Assembly (NCBI GenBank): GCA_963851295.1
Contig: CAWKOS010000004.1
Coordinates: 248,001-312,000, forward strand
Origin: JAOPZW01 sp963851295
GTDB taxonomy: Bacteria; Actinomycetota; Thermoleophilia; Solirubrobacterales; Solirubrobacteraceae
DNA: 64,000 nt
Direction of reading: 5' to 3'
Shown piece after piece: positions 16,747 to 25,838 of the stretch (positions are counted from its first letter, which is position 1; each line of letters begins with the position of its first letter). Both the position numbers and the translations under genes were made by a program. Below the pieces are notes generated by a model. That model did not search any database, had not been told where the DNA came from, and worked only from the letters and a program-made list of their open reading frames with translations.

Positions 16747-19614
16747 GTGAGAAATCTCGCGTGTCTCGCCGCCCTCGCGGTCGGCTGCCTGGCGTCTGCC
16801 CCCACCGCGCGGGCGTCGATCACGATCACCGACCGGTCGGCGACGCTTCAGGTCACCGACCAGGCGTGCGTCGACTCCTCTGCGGTCTGCGACCGGCATC
16901 TCGACCCCGCGATCACGAGCGGCAGCGGATCCGGGCCGCTCGCCTTCGACCACGCCGTCACGCAGCCGCACGTGGCCGCCTCGTCAGGAGGTGACGAGGC
17001 CCACGCCGACGCCAGCGGCCACTACGCCTTCTCGCTCACGGGCGGCGGCGCCGGCGATCTGGTGCTCACCTCGTCCGGGTCGCTGAGCTCCTCGGCGGGC
17101 GTGACGGCCGTCTCGGGCCACCAGAACTTCGCCCAGGGGACGGCGACCGCGACGACGACCGTCCGCTTCACGCTCGACGCACCCGTCCAGTATCAGCTCT
17201 CGGGAACGGCCGCCGTCAGCGGAGCGAACCTCGTGCCAACGACGCTCGCCCACGACGAGCCCGGCGCGCCCCCGGTCGTCCGCCTGACCCAGACCGGGCA
17301 GATCGAGGGCAGCCCGACCGGCACGCTCGCCCCCGGCAAGTACCTCTACATCGACTTCGGCTCGGCCACTTCCTCGGATGCCTCGTTCTCGCACGGCTCA
17401 CTTTCGGCGTCGGACACGTGGAGCACGAGGCTGGCGCTCACGGTGGGGGCGTGCGACGACATCCGCGTCGGGAACGCCGTCGCGAAGGGCTGCTTCACCG
17501 AGACGGCGCCGGGGTCGGGGGTCTTCACGACCGACCGGCAGGCCTGGGTCGGCGGGTTCGAGGTCGCCCCGCGCCCGGGCGGCAAGCTCGTCGTCGACAC
17601 CGGGCAGGCGACCGTGAGCTCGGCCGGCGCGGGGACCGACATCCTGCTCGACGGCTTTCCGGCGCCCTTCGGCGTCGAGCAGCTCCCGGTGAAGCTGTCC
17701 GACGCCACGTTCGACGTCAACCAGGCGGGGACGGTGGAGAAGCTCCTGCTCAAGCTCCCGCTCAAGGGCAAGGTCAAGGTCGCCTGGGCCGATGGCGGCG
17801 CCTCGGCGGGCCTCGACGCCGAGATCGGCCTGGCGGACCTGACCAGCCCGCTCGGGAAGCTCGTGACGCTGGGCGCGGGCGCCGGGGAGGCCGAGGGCAA
17901 GATCTCGCTCAAGCTCGTCAACGGACAGGGCCTGGTCGTCTCCTCGGCCGAGGCGAAGATCGACGAGCTCGCGATCATCCCGGCGATCTTCAAGGCTCCG
18001 CGCACGCTCAAGCTCAAGAACATCGCGTGGAAGTACGAGCGCAAGGACGGCAAGCCGTTCTGGAGCGGGCAGGCGTTCCTGTCGCTTCCGCTCAAGGACC
18101 GCCCTCTGGACCTCGGCGTCAGGGCCTTCGCCCTCGACGGCTCCCTCGCGGGTGGCGGCGTGGCGGTCGACGGCATCAACAAGGAGATCCCCGACACGCC
18201 GCTGTTCCTCCAGCGCATCGGGGGCGACCTCCTCTTCCGGCCCGAGCTGTCCGTCAACGTCGACGTCGGGGCCACGTTCGGGCCGCGGTTCGAGGGCAAG
18301 CAGGCCTTCACGCTCGACGGGACGCTGGCCTCGGGCACCCTGGTCTCCTCCCGGGACTGCAGGAACGGTCTGGATCCCTTCAAGCTCGAGGCCAGGATGA
18401 AGTTCACGGCGCTCGACGCGGTGCCGGCGGCGAAGGCGGACATGCTGATGCGCTCCTGCGGCTACGTCGGGCCTATCAAGGCCCAGGACGCGACGATCCA
18501 GGGCAAGCTGGACTTCGGCAACGGACTCCTCGGCTACGAGGGCACGCAGTCGGGCTTCGTCGGGGAGAACGGGTTCGACCTCGAGGGCTCGGTCCTCGTG
18601 CGCCTGCCGCTGCTGCCCGACCTCAACGGCCAGGCGATCGTCTCCGACCAGGGGATCGCCGCGTGCGGCACCGTCAACTTCTTCCAGGGCGGATTCGGCT
18701 ACCGCTGGGGTCAGGCGGCCCCGGCGACCTTCTCGGGCTGCGACCTCGCGCCCTTCCGGACGACGGCCATCCCACGCGCGCGAGCGGCCGCGGCGCCCGG
18801 GGCCCGTGCGGTCAGCGTGCCGCCGGGCCTCCCGCACGTCGCCTTCGCCGCGCGCTCGTCGTCGGGCGCCCCACGCGTACGGGTGAGCGGGCCGGGCGGG
18901 GTGACGTTCGCCTCTCCTGATTCAGGGCCGCTTCGCTCCGGCCGCGTCGTGATCCTCCCGGTCGCCGCCGAGGCGACCACCTACGTCGTCGTCAACGACC
19001 CCAAGCCGGGAACGTGGCGGATCGCGAGCCTCGACCCCGCGCAGCCGCTGACGCGCGTCCTGACCGCGCGCGGGCTCGCCCGCCCCGCGGTCACCGCCAC
19101 GGTCGCTCGCAAGGGCGCCCGGCGGCTCCTCGCGTACCGCGTGCGCCCGATCCCCGGCCAGCGCGTGACCTTCCTCGAGCGGTCGGCCGGCGGCGTGAGC
19201 CACGTCCTCGGGCGCGCTCGCGGCCGCCGCGGGCGGATCGCCTTCGTGCAGACGCCCGCGCGCTCGCGCCGGCACACCGTGGTCGCCGAGATCGTCCAGA
19301 ACGGGATGCCGCGTGCGCAGCTGACCGTCGCGCGCTTCACCGCAGAGGCGCCCAGGTTGCGCAGGCCGGCGGCCAAGGCCAAGCGCACCCGGCGTTCGCT
19401 CGCTCTCACCTGGCGACCCGTCGCGGGCGCTCAGCGCTACCTCGTCGAGGTCCGCGGCGCCGCGGTCCTCGCCCGCGTCCTGACCGCCAGGACCCGGCTC
19501 GTCCTCCCGCAGGCTCCAGCCACGGGCACCCTCACGGCCACTATCCAGCCGCTCTCCGACACCACGGGCCGCGGCCCCCTCGCCACGCTGCGCATCAAGG
19601 CGGCGCGGCGATGA
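16747..19614 (+). CDS. Large secreted protein of unknown function
   Basis: The 955-residue product (GTG start) has the signal peptide NLACLAALAVGCLASAPTARA. The mature chain is Gly-, Thr- and Ser-rich and beta-predicted, with two CxxxxxxC-type cysteine pairs in the first half and a long middle region of alternating LKLPLKGKVKVAW-like strands. The last 130 residues read like an FN3 domain (LALTWRPVAGAQRYLVEVRG) and end very basic. No enzymatic motif is recognised. Secreted proteins with FN3-like ends are frequent in soil Thermoleophilia. A cell-surface or matrix role is possible but unproven. Confidence 0.6.
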   Translation: MRNLACLAALAVGCLASAPTARASITITDRSATLQVTDQACVDSSAVCDRHLDPAITSGSGSGPLAFDHAVTQPHVAASSGGDEAHADASGHYAFSLTGGGAGDLVLTSSGSLSSSAGVTAVSGHQNFAQGTATATTTVRFTLDAPVQYQLSGTAAVSGANLVPTTLAHDEPGAPPVVRLTQTGQIEGSPTGTLAPGKYLYIDFGSATSSDASFSHGSLSASDTWSTRLALTVGACDDIRVGNAVAKGCFTETAPGSGVFTTDRQAWVGGFEVAPRPGGKLVVDTGQATVSSAGAGTDILLDGFPAPFGVEQLPVKLSDATFDVNQAGTVEKLLLKLPLKGKVKVAWADGGASAGLDAEIGLADLTSPLGKLVTLGAGAGEAEGKISLKLVNGQGLVVSSAEAKIDELAIIPAIFKAPRTLKLKNIAWKYERKDGKPFWSGQAFLSLPLKDRPLDLGVRAFALDGSLAGGGVAVDGINKEIPDTPLFLQRIGGDLLFRPELSVNVDVGATFGPRFEGKQAFTLDGTLASGTLVSSRDCRNGLDPFKLEARMKFTALDAVPAAKADMLMRSCGYVGPIKAQDATIQGKLDFGNGLLGYEGTQSGFVGENGFDLEGSVLVRLPLLPDLNGQAIVSDQGIAACGTVNFFQGGFGYRWGQAAPATFSGCDLAPFRTTAIPRARAAAAPGARAVSVPPGLPHVAFAARSSSGAPRVRVSGPGGVTFASPDSGPLRSGRVVILPVAAEATTYVVVNDPKPGTWRIASLDPAQPLTRVLTARGLARPAVTATVARKGARRLLAYRVRPIPGQRVTFLERSAGGVSHVLGRARGRRGRIAFVQTPARSRRHTVVAEIVQNGMPRAQLTVARFTAEAPRLRRPAAKAKRTRRSLALTWRPVAGAQRYLVEVRGAAVLARVLTARTRLVLPQAPATGTLTATIQPLSDTTGRGPLATLRIKAARR

Positions 19615-19690
19615 CGGATCAGCCCCTCGACGCCTGTCAGGTCCGCTGGGTCATCTGACACCGGCGGCGGCCCCTTAACCGTGCAAAACC

Positions 19691-19724
19691 GTCAAGCGCC
19701 TTGACCGCCGATCGCCGGGGAGCG
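19691..19724 (+). promoter_or_regulatory. Palindrome overlapping a candidate promoter
   Basis: The perfect inverted repeat GTCAAG-CGC-CTTGAC (19691-19705) overlaps TTGACC (19701-19706), which could serve as a -35. An 18-base gap leads to a weak -10, TAGGTT, near 19725. The downstream gene starts at 19768 after GAAAGGGG. The arrangement suggests repressor control of the small membrane protein gene. Confidence 0.3.
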
Positions 19725-19767
19725 TAGGTTCGGGCTCCAGCCGGCCACCGGCCGAAAGGGGCGCAAG

Positions 19768-20415
19768 ATGGCCTTCGCGGCGGACACGACAACCACCGCC
19801 GGCAACACGACACTGTCCTCGGGGCAGGCGGGCGTGCTCCTGGCCGTCATGATCGGCGGGTCGATCATCGCCGGGATCATCATCGCCTTCACGCGCTCGA
19901 AGCAGCGGACGCCAGATGGTGAGACGCAATCCGTCGTCCGCAGCTGGCTGGCCGTTTCGCTCGTCCTCGGCCTGCTCAGCACGTGCGCCGCGGCCTTCGA
20001 GATCAACGACCCCCAGCTGCGCAACACGCTCCTCGGCGGCCTCGTCGCGAGCACCGGCGCGGCCACCGCGTTCTACTTCTCCTCCAAGGGCGCCGACGCG
20101 GCACGGGCGGACATCCTCAAGACCACCACGGCGCTGGCGCGAGGGGTTGCGCCCACGGGGTTCTCCGCCCTGAGCCCTGGCGCCCCCAAGGTCGGAGAGG
20201 CATACAGGTACGTCTTCGTATCGGACGGCACGCCGCCCGTGACCTACAAGCTCGGGTCCGGCAATCCCCCAGATGGCCTGAGTCTCGAGCCCGACGGAGA
20301 GCTGCACGGCACGCCCAAGACGGAGGGGGCCACGACGTTCACCGTCGTCGCGACCAACGCGTTGGGATCGGTGGTCAGTCCAGACGTCACGCTGACGGTC
20401 GCGCCGGCGGCCTGA
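19768..20415 (+). CDS. Small membrane protein with putative Ig-like domain
   Basis: The 215-residue product has two hydrophobic segments (about 21-45 VLLAVMIGGSIIAGIIIAF, and about 60-80 LAVSLVLGLLSTCAAAF), possibly a third near 90-105. A C-terminal domain (about 135-215) has PVTYKLGSGNPPDGLSL and TTFTVVATNALGSV, which match the putative-Ig (He_PIG) fold seen in bacterial surface proteins. Function unknown. A purine-rich ribosome site precedes ATG 19768. The gene converges with the acyl-CoA synthetase gene, only a few bases apart. Confidence 0.62.
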   Translation: MAFAADTTTTAGNTTLSSGQAGVLLAVMIGGSIIAGIIIAFTRSKQRTPDGETQSVVRSWLAVSLVLGLLSTCAAAFEINDPQLRNTLLGGLVASTGAATAFYFSSKGADAARADILKTTTALARGVAPTGFSALSPGAPKVGEAYRYVFVSDGTPPVTYKLGSGNPPDGLSLEPDGELHGTPKTEGATTFTVVATNALGSVVSPDVTLTVAPAA

Positions 20416-20418
20416 CCC

Positions 20419-21930
20419 CTAGCCCGTCGCGGCGACGCCGTCTGGCACCTCGATCTCGCGCTTGAGGATCTTGCCCGTCGGACCCTTGGGCAGCTCGTCG
20501 ACGAACCAGATCGTGCGCGGGTACTTGTAGGCGGCGACGCGTTGCTTGACGAAGTCGCGCAGGTCGTCGGCGTCGGCCTCGGCGCCCGGCTTGAGGGCGA
20601 TCGCCGCGCCGACCTCCTCGCCCAGCCGCTCGTCGGGCAGGCCGACGACCGCCGCCTCCGAGACGGCCGGATGCTCGTAGAGGACCTCCTCGACCTCGCG
20701 CGGGTACACGTTGTAGCCGCCACGGAGGATCATGTCCTTCTTGCGGTCGACGATGAAGAAGTAGCCGTCCTCGTCGATCCGCGCCATGTCGCCGCTGTGG
20801 AACCAGCCGCCGCGCATGGCCTCCTGCGTCGCGTCGGGCCGGTTCCAGTAGCCCTTCATGACGTTGTGGCCGCGGATGACGATCTCGCCGACCTCCCCGG
20901 GCGCGACCTCGTTGTCGTCCTCGTCGACGACCCTCATCTGCACGCCTTCGATCGGCGTGCCGATCGATCCGGGCTTGCGCTCGCGCCCGAGGTGGTTGAA
21001 GCACGCCACCGGCGAGGTCTCGCTGAGCCCGTAGCCCTCGAGGATCGCCGCGCCGAACGCCTCCTCGAAGCCGCGCAGCACCTCGACGGGCAACGCCGCC
21101 CCGCCCGAGATGCACAGCCGCAGCGACGACGTGTCGTAGCGCTCGCGCTCGGGATGGTGCAGCAGCGCGTGGTACATCGTCGGCACGCCCTGGAAGACCG
21201 TGATGGCGTCGCGATCCATCATCTCCAGCGCCCTGGTGGCATCGAAGCGGGGCATCAGGTCCAGGCAGGCGCCGGTGCGCACGGCCGAGTTCATCGAGCA
21301 CGTCTGGCCGAAGGAGTGAAACAGCGGCAGCGCGCCGAGCAGGGTGTCGTCCTCGGAGAGCGCGGTGAGCCCGATGGCCGAGATCTCGATGTTGCGGCGC
21401 AGGTTGCCGTGCGTCAGCTCCGCGCCCTTGGGCTTCCCGGTCGTGCCGGACGTGTAGAGGATGACGGCGGTGTCGTCGGCCGCCCGCTCCGCGAGTTCGC
21501 GCACCGGCTCGCAAGCGTCGAACAGGCTCTCGAGGTCGCCCGGCTCGAGGACGACCACCTCGGCCCCCGCCTGGCCGGCGCCCTCCTCGGCGGCGGCGGC
21601 GCACTCGCCCGAGGCGAAGAGCAGCTCGACCCCCGGATCGGCGACGTAGAAGCCGACCTCGCGCCCCTTGAGCAGGACGTTCATCGGCACGACGATGCCG
21701 CCCGCCCGCAGGATCCCGTAGTAGACGGCCGGGAAGCACGGGACGTTGGGCACCATGATCCCGACGCGGTCGCCGACCGCGACGCCGCGCTCGCGCAGCA
21801 GTCCGGCCACGCGCGCGCTCGCCTCCTCCAGGGCGGCGTAGGTGACCACGGCCTCGTCGAGCCGTACCACCGGACGATCGCCGTGGCGCTTCGTCGTCTC
21901 GATCAGGATCTCCGCGAGGTTCTCGTTCAT
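20419..21930 (-). CDS. Acyl-CoA synthetase (ANL superfamily)
   Basis: The 503-residue product from ATG 21930 (MNENLAEILIETTKRHGDRP) carries the AMP-binding motif ILYTSGTTGKPKG, then YGLSETSP, GWFHSGDMARIDEDGYFF, DRKKDMILRGGYNVYP and the C-terminal catalytic lysine region LPKGPTGKILKR. It activates a carboxylic acid to acyl-AMP and then acyl-CoA. The chain is typical of the medium/long-chain fatty acyl and aryl-CoA ligase branch; the exact acid is unknown. It is the last gene of a three-gene operon and starts 32 bp after the SMP-30 gene. Confidence 0.92.
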   Translation of the reverse strand: MNENLAEILIETTKRHGDRPVVRLDEAVVTYAALEEASARVAGLLRERGVAVGDRVGIMVPNVPCFPAVYYGILRAGGIVVPMNVLLKGREVGFYVADPGVELLFASGECAAAAEEGAGQAGAEVVVLEPGDLESLFDACEPVRELAERAADDTAVILYTSGTTGKPKGAELTHGNLRRNIEISAIGLTALSEDDTLLGALPLFHSFGQTCSMNSAVRTGACLDLMPRFDATRALEMMDRDAITVFQGVPTMYHALLHHPERERYDTSSLRLCISGGAALPVEVLRGFEEAFGAAILEGYGLSETSPVACFNHLGRERKPGSIGTPIEGVQMRVVDEDDNEVAPGEVGEIVIRGHNVMKGYWNRPDATQEAMRGGWFHSGDMARIDEDGYFFIVDRKKDMILRGGYNVYPREVEEVLYEHPAVSEAAVVGLPDERLGEEVGAAIALKPGAEADADDLRDFVKQRVAAYKYPRTIWFVDELPKGPTGKILKREIEVPDGVAATG

Positions 21931-21962
21931 CTCGCCCTCCTTGTGGCGCAGCGATCGTCGGG

Positions 21963-22865
21963 CTACGGGAGGCCCGCGTGCGGGACGTCGACCGTCGTGC
22001 TCAGCAGCACGGCCTCCCGGGCCGCGCTGCGCGCCTCCTCGTGGAAGTCGGGCGCCGCGCAGGCCATGAGCGTGCGCCCGTCTTCGCCGCCGAGCCCGCA
22101 CGCGAACACCGCCAGGCCCTCGGGCACCGTCACCTCGTGGACGATCTGCCCGCCCGGCGCGATGCGGCTCAGCGGGCCGCCGAGCGCGTTGGCCGCCCAC
22201 ACGTGTCCCTCGGCGTCCAGCGCGCAGCCGTCGGGGGCGAAGGTGACCGCGCCGAGCATCGTCGCGGTGTCTGCCGGCTCGGGCGTCGGCTCGATCTGCC
22301 CCCACACGCGTCGGTCGGCGAGGCTGCCGTCGGGCTGGATCGTGAAGGCGGTGAGGCGGGCGCCGAACGTCTCGGCGACGATGAGCGTGCCGTCGTCGGT
22401 GATCACCGATCCGTTCGGGAACCAGAGGTCCTCGGCGGCGACGACGGCTCGACCGTCTGGATCGATGCGCACGATGGCGGCCGGCTCCGGGTCGGCGCCG
22501 GCCATCAGATCGAAGCCGAAGTTGCCCGCGTACGCGCGGCCGTGCCGGTCGACGACCATGTCGTTGACGTGACCGGTGGTCAGACCGGACACGTCGGCAT
22601 GGACGGTGACGCTGCCGTCGGCCGCGCGCCGCAGCACCCGGCGGTCCTTCATCGACACCACGAGCAGGTCCCCGTCGGGCAGCCAGCCCAGCCCGGAAGG
22701 CTGGGCCTCGACCTCCAGGACCAGCTTCTCGCCTCCGTCCGCGTCGTACGTGAACACGCCGTAGCGGTAGAAGTCCGACGCCCACCAGCGGCCGTCGTGC
22801 CAGCGCGGGCATTCGAAGTAGCAGCCGCCTTCGGCGAACGGCGTCAGGGTTCGCGCGTCGCCCAT
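21963..22865 (-). CDS. SMP-30/gluconolactonase-like hydrolase
   Basis: The 300-residue six-bladed propeller protein starts at ATG 22865. Metal-site residues expected in the family are visible: E in YFECPRWHDGRWWASD, N in GHVNDMVVDRHGRAYAGN, N in FPNGSVITDDG and D in CALDAEGHVWAAN. Family members hydrolyse lactones with a divalent metal. It sits 8 bp after the LLM oxidoreductase gene and before the acyl-CoA synthetase gene, so hydrolysis of a lactone made upstream in the same pathway is a reasonable inference. Confidence 0.85.
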   Translation of the reverse strand: MGDARTLTPFAEGGCYFECPRWHDGRWWASDFYRYGVFTYDADGGEKLVLEVEAQPSGLGWLPDGDLLVVSMKDRRVLRRAADGSVTVHADVSGLTTGHVNDMVVDRHGRAYAGNFGFDLMAGADPEPAAIVRIDPDGRAVVAAEDLWFPNGSVITDDGTLIVAETFGARLTAFTIQPDGSLADRRVWGQIEPTPEPADTATMLGAVTFAPDGCALDAEGHVWAANALGGPLSRIAPGGQIVHEVTVPEGLAVFACGLGGEDGRTLMACAAPDFHEEARSAAREAVLLSTTVDVPHAGLP

Positions 22866-22873
22866 GTCGCGCC

Positions 22874-23869
22874 TCACACCGCGACGGCGGACTGCGCCGT
22901 CGCCATGAAGGCCTCGAGCTCGCGACGGATGTCGGGCCCGCAGGGCTGGAACACGAGCTCGGTCACGCCGTGGTCTGCGAGGCCGGCGAGCCGCTCGCGC
23001 AGCTGATCGGCGGTCCCGCTCATCGTCGCCTCCTCGAGCATCGCGTGGCCGCCGGCGTCCCAGGCGGCGTGGTCGGCCTCGTTGAGGCCGACGCAGTGCT
23101 GCTCGTGTACGGCGAAGTGGCGCTCCTCGGGCGCCGTACGCTCGACGACCGCCTGCCACTCGGCCCCGCCCGGCAGCTCCTCCAACGGAGTGCCGAACTC
23201 GTAGGCGCCGTGGTAGGCGAGCGCCAGCCCCGGTCCTCCCGCCGCCTGCACGCGCTCGGAGACGGGGTCCTCGCCGTCCTCCAGGACGGTTCCCCAGAAC
23301 AGGAACGAGACCCAGGGGAACTCCGTGGCGAACTCGGGCAGCGCCAGGGTGATGTAGAGACCGTCGCCCAGCTCGCGAGCGACATCGGCGCCCTTCGGCC
23401 CCAGCGCGGCGACGATGACCGGCACCTCGACCGGCCGCGGGAGCGCGTGGCCGGGCGGGTGCAGCATGCGCATCCGCGCTCCCTCCCACTCGATCGTCTC
23501 GCCGCGCAGCAGCCCGCGATAGGCGCGGATGTAGCGGTCCATGTACGCCCACGGGATCGCCCGATAGCCCATCGCGCGGCGCCCGCTGAAGCCCGTGCCG
23601 AAGGCGACGGCCACCCGGTCCGGCGCGAGCGCGGCGAGCGCGGCGGTGGCCGCCGCGTTGACCATCGGATGGCGCAGGGTCGGCACGAGGACGCCCGGAC
23701 CCAGGCCGATGCGCTCCGTCCGCTCAGCGGCCAGCGCCAGCATCATCCACACGTCGGGACTCTGCTGCGGCGTGTCATATAGCCACGCGCGCTCAAAGCC
23801 GAGCTCCTCGGCCAGCGCGATGTTCACGTGCGACTCCAACGTCGTCGGAAACGCGCATGAGATCTTCAT
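22874..23869 (-). CDS. LLM-class (luciferase-like) flavin oxidoreductase, probably F420-dependent
   Basis: The 331-residue product from ATG 23869 is preceded by a strong AAGGAG site. It starts MKISCAFPTTLESHVNIALA and carries GFERAWLYD, IGLGPGVLVPTLRHP and PVIVAALGPKGADVARELGDG, landmarks of the bacterial luciferase-like TIM barrel. Members use F420 or FMNH2, and some are type II Baeyer-Villiger monooxygenases. Here the neighbours are a lactonase and a CoA ligase. It is the first gene of its operon and reads from a promoter region with a TetR-type operator. Cofactor and substrate are inferred, not seen. Confidence 0.85.
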   Translation of the reverse strand: MKISCAFPTTLESHVNIALAEELGFERAWLYDTPQQSPDVWMMLALAAERTERIGLGPGVLVPTLRHPMVNAAATAALAALAPDRVAVAFGTGFSGRRAMGYRAIPWAYMDRYIRAYRGLLRGETIEWEGARMRMLHPPGHALPRPVEVPVIVAALGPKGADVARELGDGLYITLALPEFATEFPWVSFLFWGTVLEDGEDPVSERVQAAGGPGLALAYHGAYEFGTPLEELPGGAEWQAVVERTAPEERHFAVHEQHCVGLNEADHAAWDAGGHAMLEEATMSGTADQLRERLAGLADHGVTELVFQPCGPDIRRELEAFMATAQSAVAV

Positions 23870-23920
23870 AGGACTCCTTTCTGAGCGACCCGCCCGGACA
23901 CCTACCAAATCCAACAACGG

Positions 23921-23934
23921 TTAGCAAGCGCTTA
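23921..23934. promoter_or_regulatory. TetR-type operator, site 1 (LLM operon / tetR divergent promoter)
   Basis: The sequence TTAGCAAGCGCTTA (read on the minus strand as TAAGC-GCTT-GCTAA) is almost the same as the operator at 25815-25828. Flanking bases also agree, TGAATAAGCGCTTGCTAA against TGAATAAGCGCTTGCTTA. A weak minus-strand promoter (TTGCTA, 17-base gap, TAGGTG) would have its -35 inside the site, so binding would block the LLM-SMP30-CoA ligase operon. The tetR gene starts 66 bp to the right. Confidence 0.65.
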
Positions 23935-23999
23935 TTCAATCGGGTTCCTGCGCGTCGCGCCGGCTGCTGCCGAGGTGACCCACATGCCAGACTCTCCAC

Positions 24000-24701
24000 A
24001 TGCCCGCAGCAAGGCGCCCTCGCAAGCCGGCACTGGAGGACGTCAGCGCGAACTCGGCCCGGCTCTGGGCCGGGATCGAGTCGGAGTCCTCGCGCCGCAT
24101 CCTGCTCGCGGCCCTGGCGGCGTTCGCCAAGCGCGGCTTCCAGGCGGCCACGACGCGCGAGATCAGCGAGCGCGCCGGCATGAGCCCAGCCGCGCTCTAC
24201 GTCCACTACAAGGCGAAGAGCGACCTGCTCTACGAGATCAGCCGCATCGGCCACCAGTCCGTGCTGGACGACGTGGAGGAGGCTCTGCGCGACGCCCCGG
24301 AGGATCCGGAGGAGAGGGTGCGACGGTTCGTGGCCGCCTTCGCGAAGTGGCACGCCGACCACCACGTGGTCGCGCGCGTGATCCAGTACGAGCTCAAGGC
24401 GCTCCCGACAAGGCAGTTCCGGCGGATCGCCGAGCTGCGCAAGCGCTTCGAGGAGCTGCTCGGGGCTGAGCTGCGGGCCGGGGCCGAGGCCGGCGCCTTC
24501 GACATCACGGAGCTTGAGGCCACGACGCTCGCGATCCTCTCGCTCGGGATCGATCTCGCGCGCTGGTATCACCCGGGCGATGATCACAAGACCTCCGACG
24601 AGGTCGGCCAGCTCTATGCGGGCCTGGTCGCGCGCATGATCCTGCCGGTCAACGCGGCTCCTCGGCGAGGCCGAGCGCGCGCCCGATCACCTCTTTCATG
24701 A
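24000..24701 (+). CDS. TetR/AcrR-family regulator of the catabolic locus
   Basis: The 233-residue product has the TetR DNA-binding domain at about residues 30-80: RRILLAALAAFAKRGFQAATT, then ISERAGMSPAALYVHYKAKS. A helical ligand-binding domain follows. It is divergent from the LLM operon and converges on the acyl-CoA dehydrogenase gene, overlapping its 3' end by about 50 bp. Two near-identical operators flank this gene's neighbourhood (23921 and 25815), so it most likely controls both divergent promoter pairs. By analogy with FadR/PaaR-type TetR proteins the inducer may be an acyl-CoA; this is inference. Confidence 0.88.
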   Translation: MPAARRPRKPALEDVSANSARLWAGIESESSRRILLAALAAFAKRGFQAATTREISERAGMSPAALYVHYKAKSDLLYEISRIGHQSVLDDVEEALRDAPEDPEERVRRFVAAFAKWHADHHVVARVIQYELKALPTRQFRRIAELRKRFEELLGAELRAGAEAGAFDITELEATTLAILSLGIDLARWYHPGDDHKTSDEVGQLYAGLVARMILPVNAAPRRGRARARSPLS

Positions 24702-25833
24702 TCTCGTTCGACCCGGCCCAGATGCGCGTGACGCGGGCGTCCGCCCATGAGCGCGCGACGTCGTACTCCGCCATGTAGCCGTAGCCGCCGAAGAGCTGCA
24801 CGCAACGGTCGAGGACGGCGTTCTGGGCGTCCGCCGTCCACCACTTCGCCTTGGCCGCGTCGACGGCCGACAGCCTGTCCTCCACGTGGGCCATCAGGCA
24901 TTGGTCGACGTACGCGCGCGTGACGTCGATCAGCGTCGCCATCTCCGCCAGCGCGAAGCGGTTGGCCTGAAACGTGCCGATCCGGCGCCCGAACGCCCGC
25001 CGCTCGCGGACGTACTCGAGGGTCCGGCTCAGGGCGGCGGCCGCATGGGCGATGTTCGCGCAGGCGGCGCTCAGGCGCTCCTGCGGAAGCCGCTCCATCA
25101 TGTGGACGAAGCCGCGGCCGATCTGCCCGAGGACGTTCTCGTCCGGCACGAAGACGTCCTCGAAGAACAGCTCGGCGGTGTCCGCCTGGTGCTGGCCGAT
25201 CTTGTCCAGCTTGCGACCGCGGACGAAGCCGGGCATGTCGCGCTCGACGGCGAACAGCGTGATCCCCTGGCTGGCAGAGCCTCGATCCGTGCGCGCCGCC
25301 ACGATCACCAGGTCCGCCGCCAGGCCGTTGGTGATGAAGGTCTTGGCTCCGCTCAGAAGCCAGCCGCCCTCGCGCCGCGCGGCACGCGTCCGCATGGCGG
25401 CGAGGTCAGATCCCGCCTCGGGCTCGGTCATCGCGATGGCCGTGACGCGACTTCCGTCACAGAACCCCGGCAGCCATCGCTCGCGCTGGTCAGCGGTCGT
25501 CAGCTCGGTCAGGTAGGGCGCGACGACGTCGGTGTGGATCCCGAGGCAGGACGCATAGGCCATGCCTGCCGCCGCCAGCTCCTCCTGCAGGACCGCGTTG
25601 AAGCGGAAGTCGGTGGTGCCGGATCCGCCGTAGCGCTCCGCCACTCCGAGCCCGAGGAAGCCGCCGGCGCCCGCAGCGGTCCAGACCTCGCGAGGGATCC
25701 GGCGGTGCTCGCGGATGTCCGGCTCGCGCGCAGCGATCTCGCGCGCGACGAACGTGGCGGCAGAGTCCCTGAACCACGTGTGCTCGTCAGAGAAGATCGA
25801 GCGCTCACGCTGAATAAGCGCTTGCTTAGCCAC
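24649..25833 (-). CDS. Acyl-CoA dehydrogenase
   Basis: The 394-residue product has the ACAD fold motifs FLGLGVAERYGGSG, AMTEPEAGSDLAAM, LSGAKTFITNG, then QANRFALAEMATLID and FGGYGYMAEYDVAR with the likely catalytic Glu in AEY, ending in RIWAGSNEIMKEVIGRAL. It oxidises an acyl-CoA at the alpha-beta bond with FAD. GTG 25833 is the only start that keeps the normal N-terminus, and no ribosome site precedes it. A TTGACA / CATATT promoter just upstream would make a leaderless message, with the TetR operator inside the first codons. Confidence 0.9.
   Translation of the reverse strand: MAKQALIQRERSIFSDEHTWFRDSAATFVAREIAAREPDIREHRRIPREVWTAAGAGGFLGLGVAERYGGSGTTDFRFNAVLQEELAAAGMAYASCLGIHTDVVAPYLTELTTADQRERWLPGFCDGSRVTAIAMTEPEAGSDLAAMRTRAARREGGWLLSGAKTFITNGLAADLVIVAARTDRGSASQGITLFAVERDMPGFVRGRKLDKIGQHQADTAELFFEDVFVPDENVLGQIGRGFVHMMERLPQERLSAACANIAHAAAALSRTLEYVRERRAFGRRIGTFQANRFALAEMATLIDVTRAYVDQCLMAHVEDRLSAVDAAKAKWWTADAQNAVLDRCVQLFGGYGYMAEYDVARSWADARVTRIWAGSNEIMKEVIGRALGLAEEPR
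25815..25828. promoter_or_regulatory. TetR-type operator, site 2 (acyl-CoA dehydrogenase / Liv operon)
   Basis: TAAGC-GCTT-GCTTA is a perfect 5-bp-arm inverted repeat with a 4-base spacer, matching site 1 at 23921-23934. It covers the first codons of the acyl-CoA dehydrogenase gene, immediately downstream of that gene's predicted start of transcription. It lies about 150 bp upstream of the Liv substrate-binding protein gene on the other strand, so it could also affect that promoter. Confidence 0.68.
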
Positions 25834-25838
25834 CCGCG

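Noticed and set aside
21931..22812. N-terminal extension of the acyl-CoA synthetase frame to 22812
   Set aside because: It overlaps the SMP-30 gene in another frame and is compositionally a shadow; MNENLAEIL at 21930 is the normal start.
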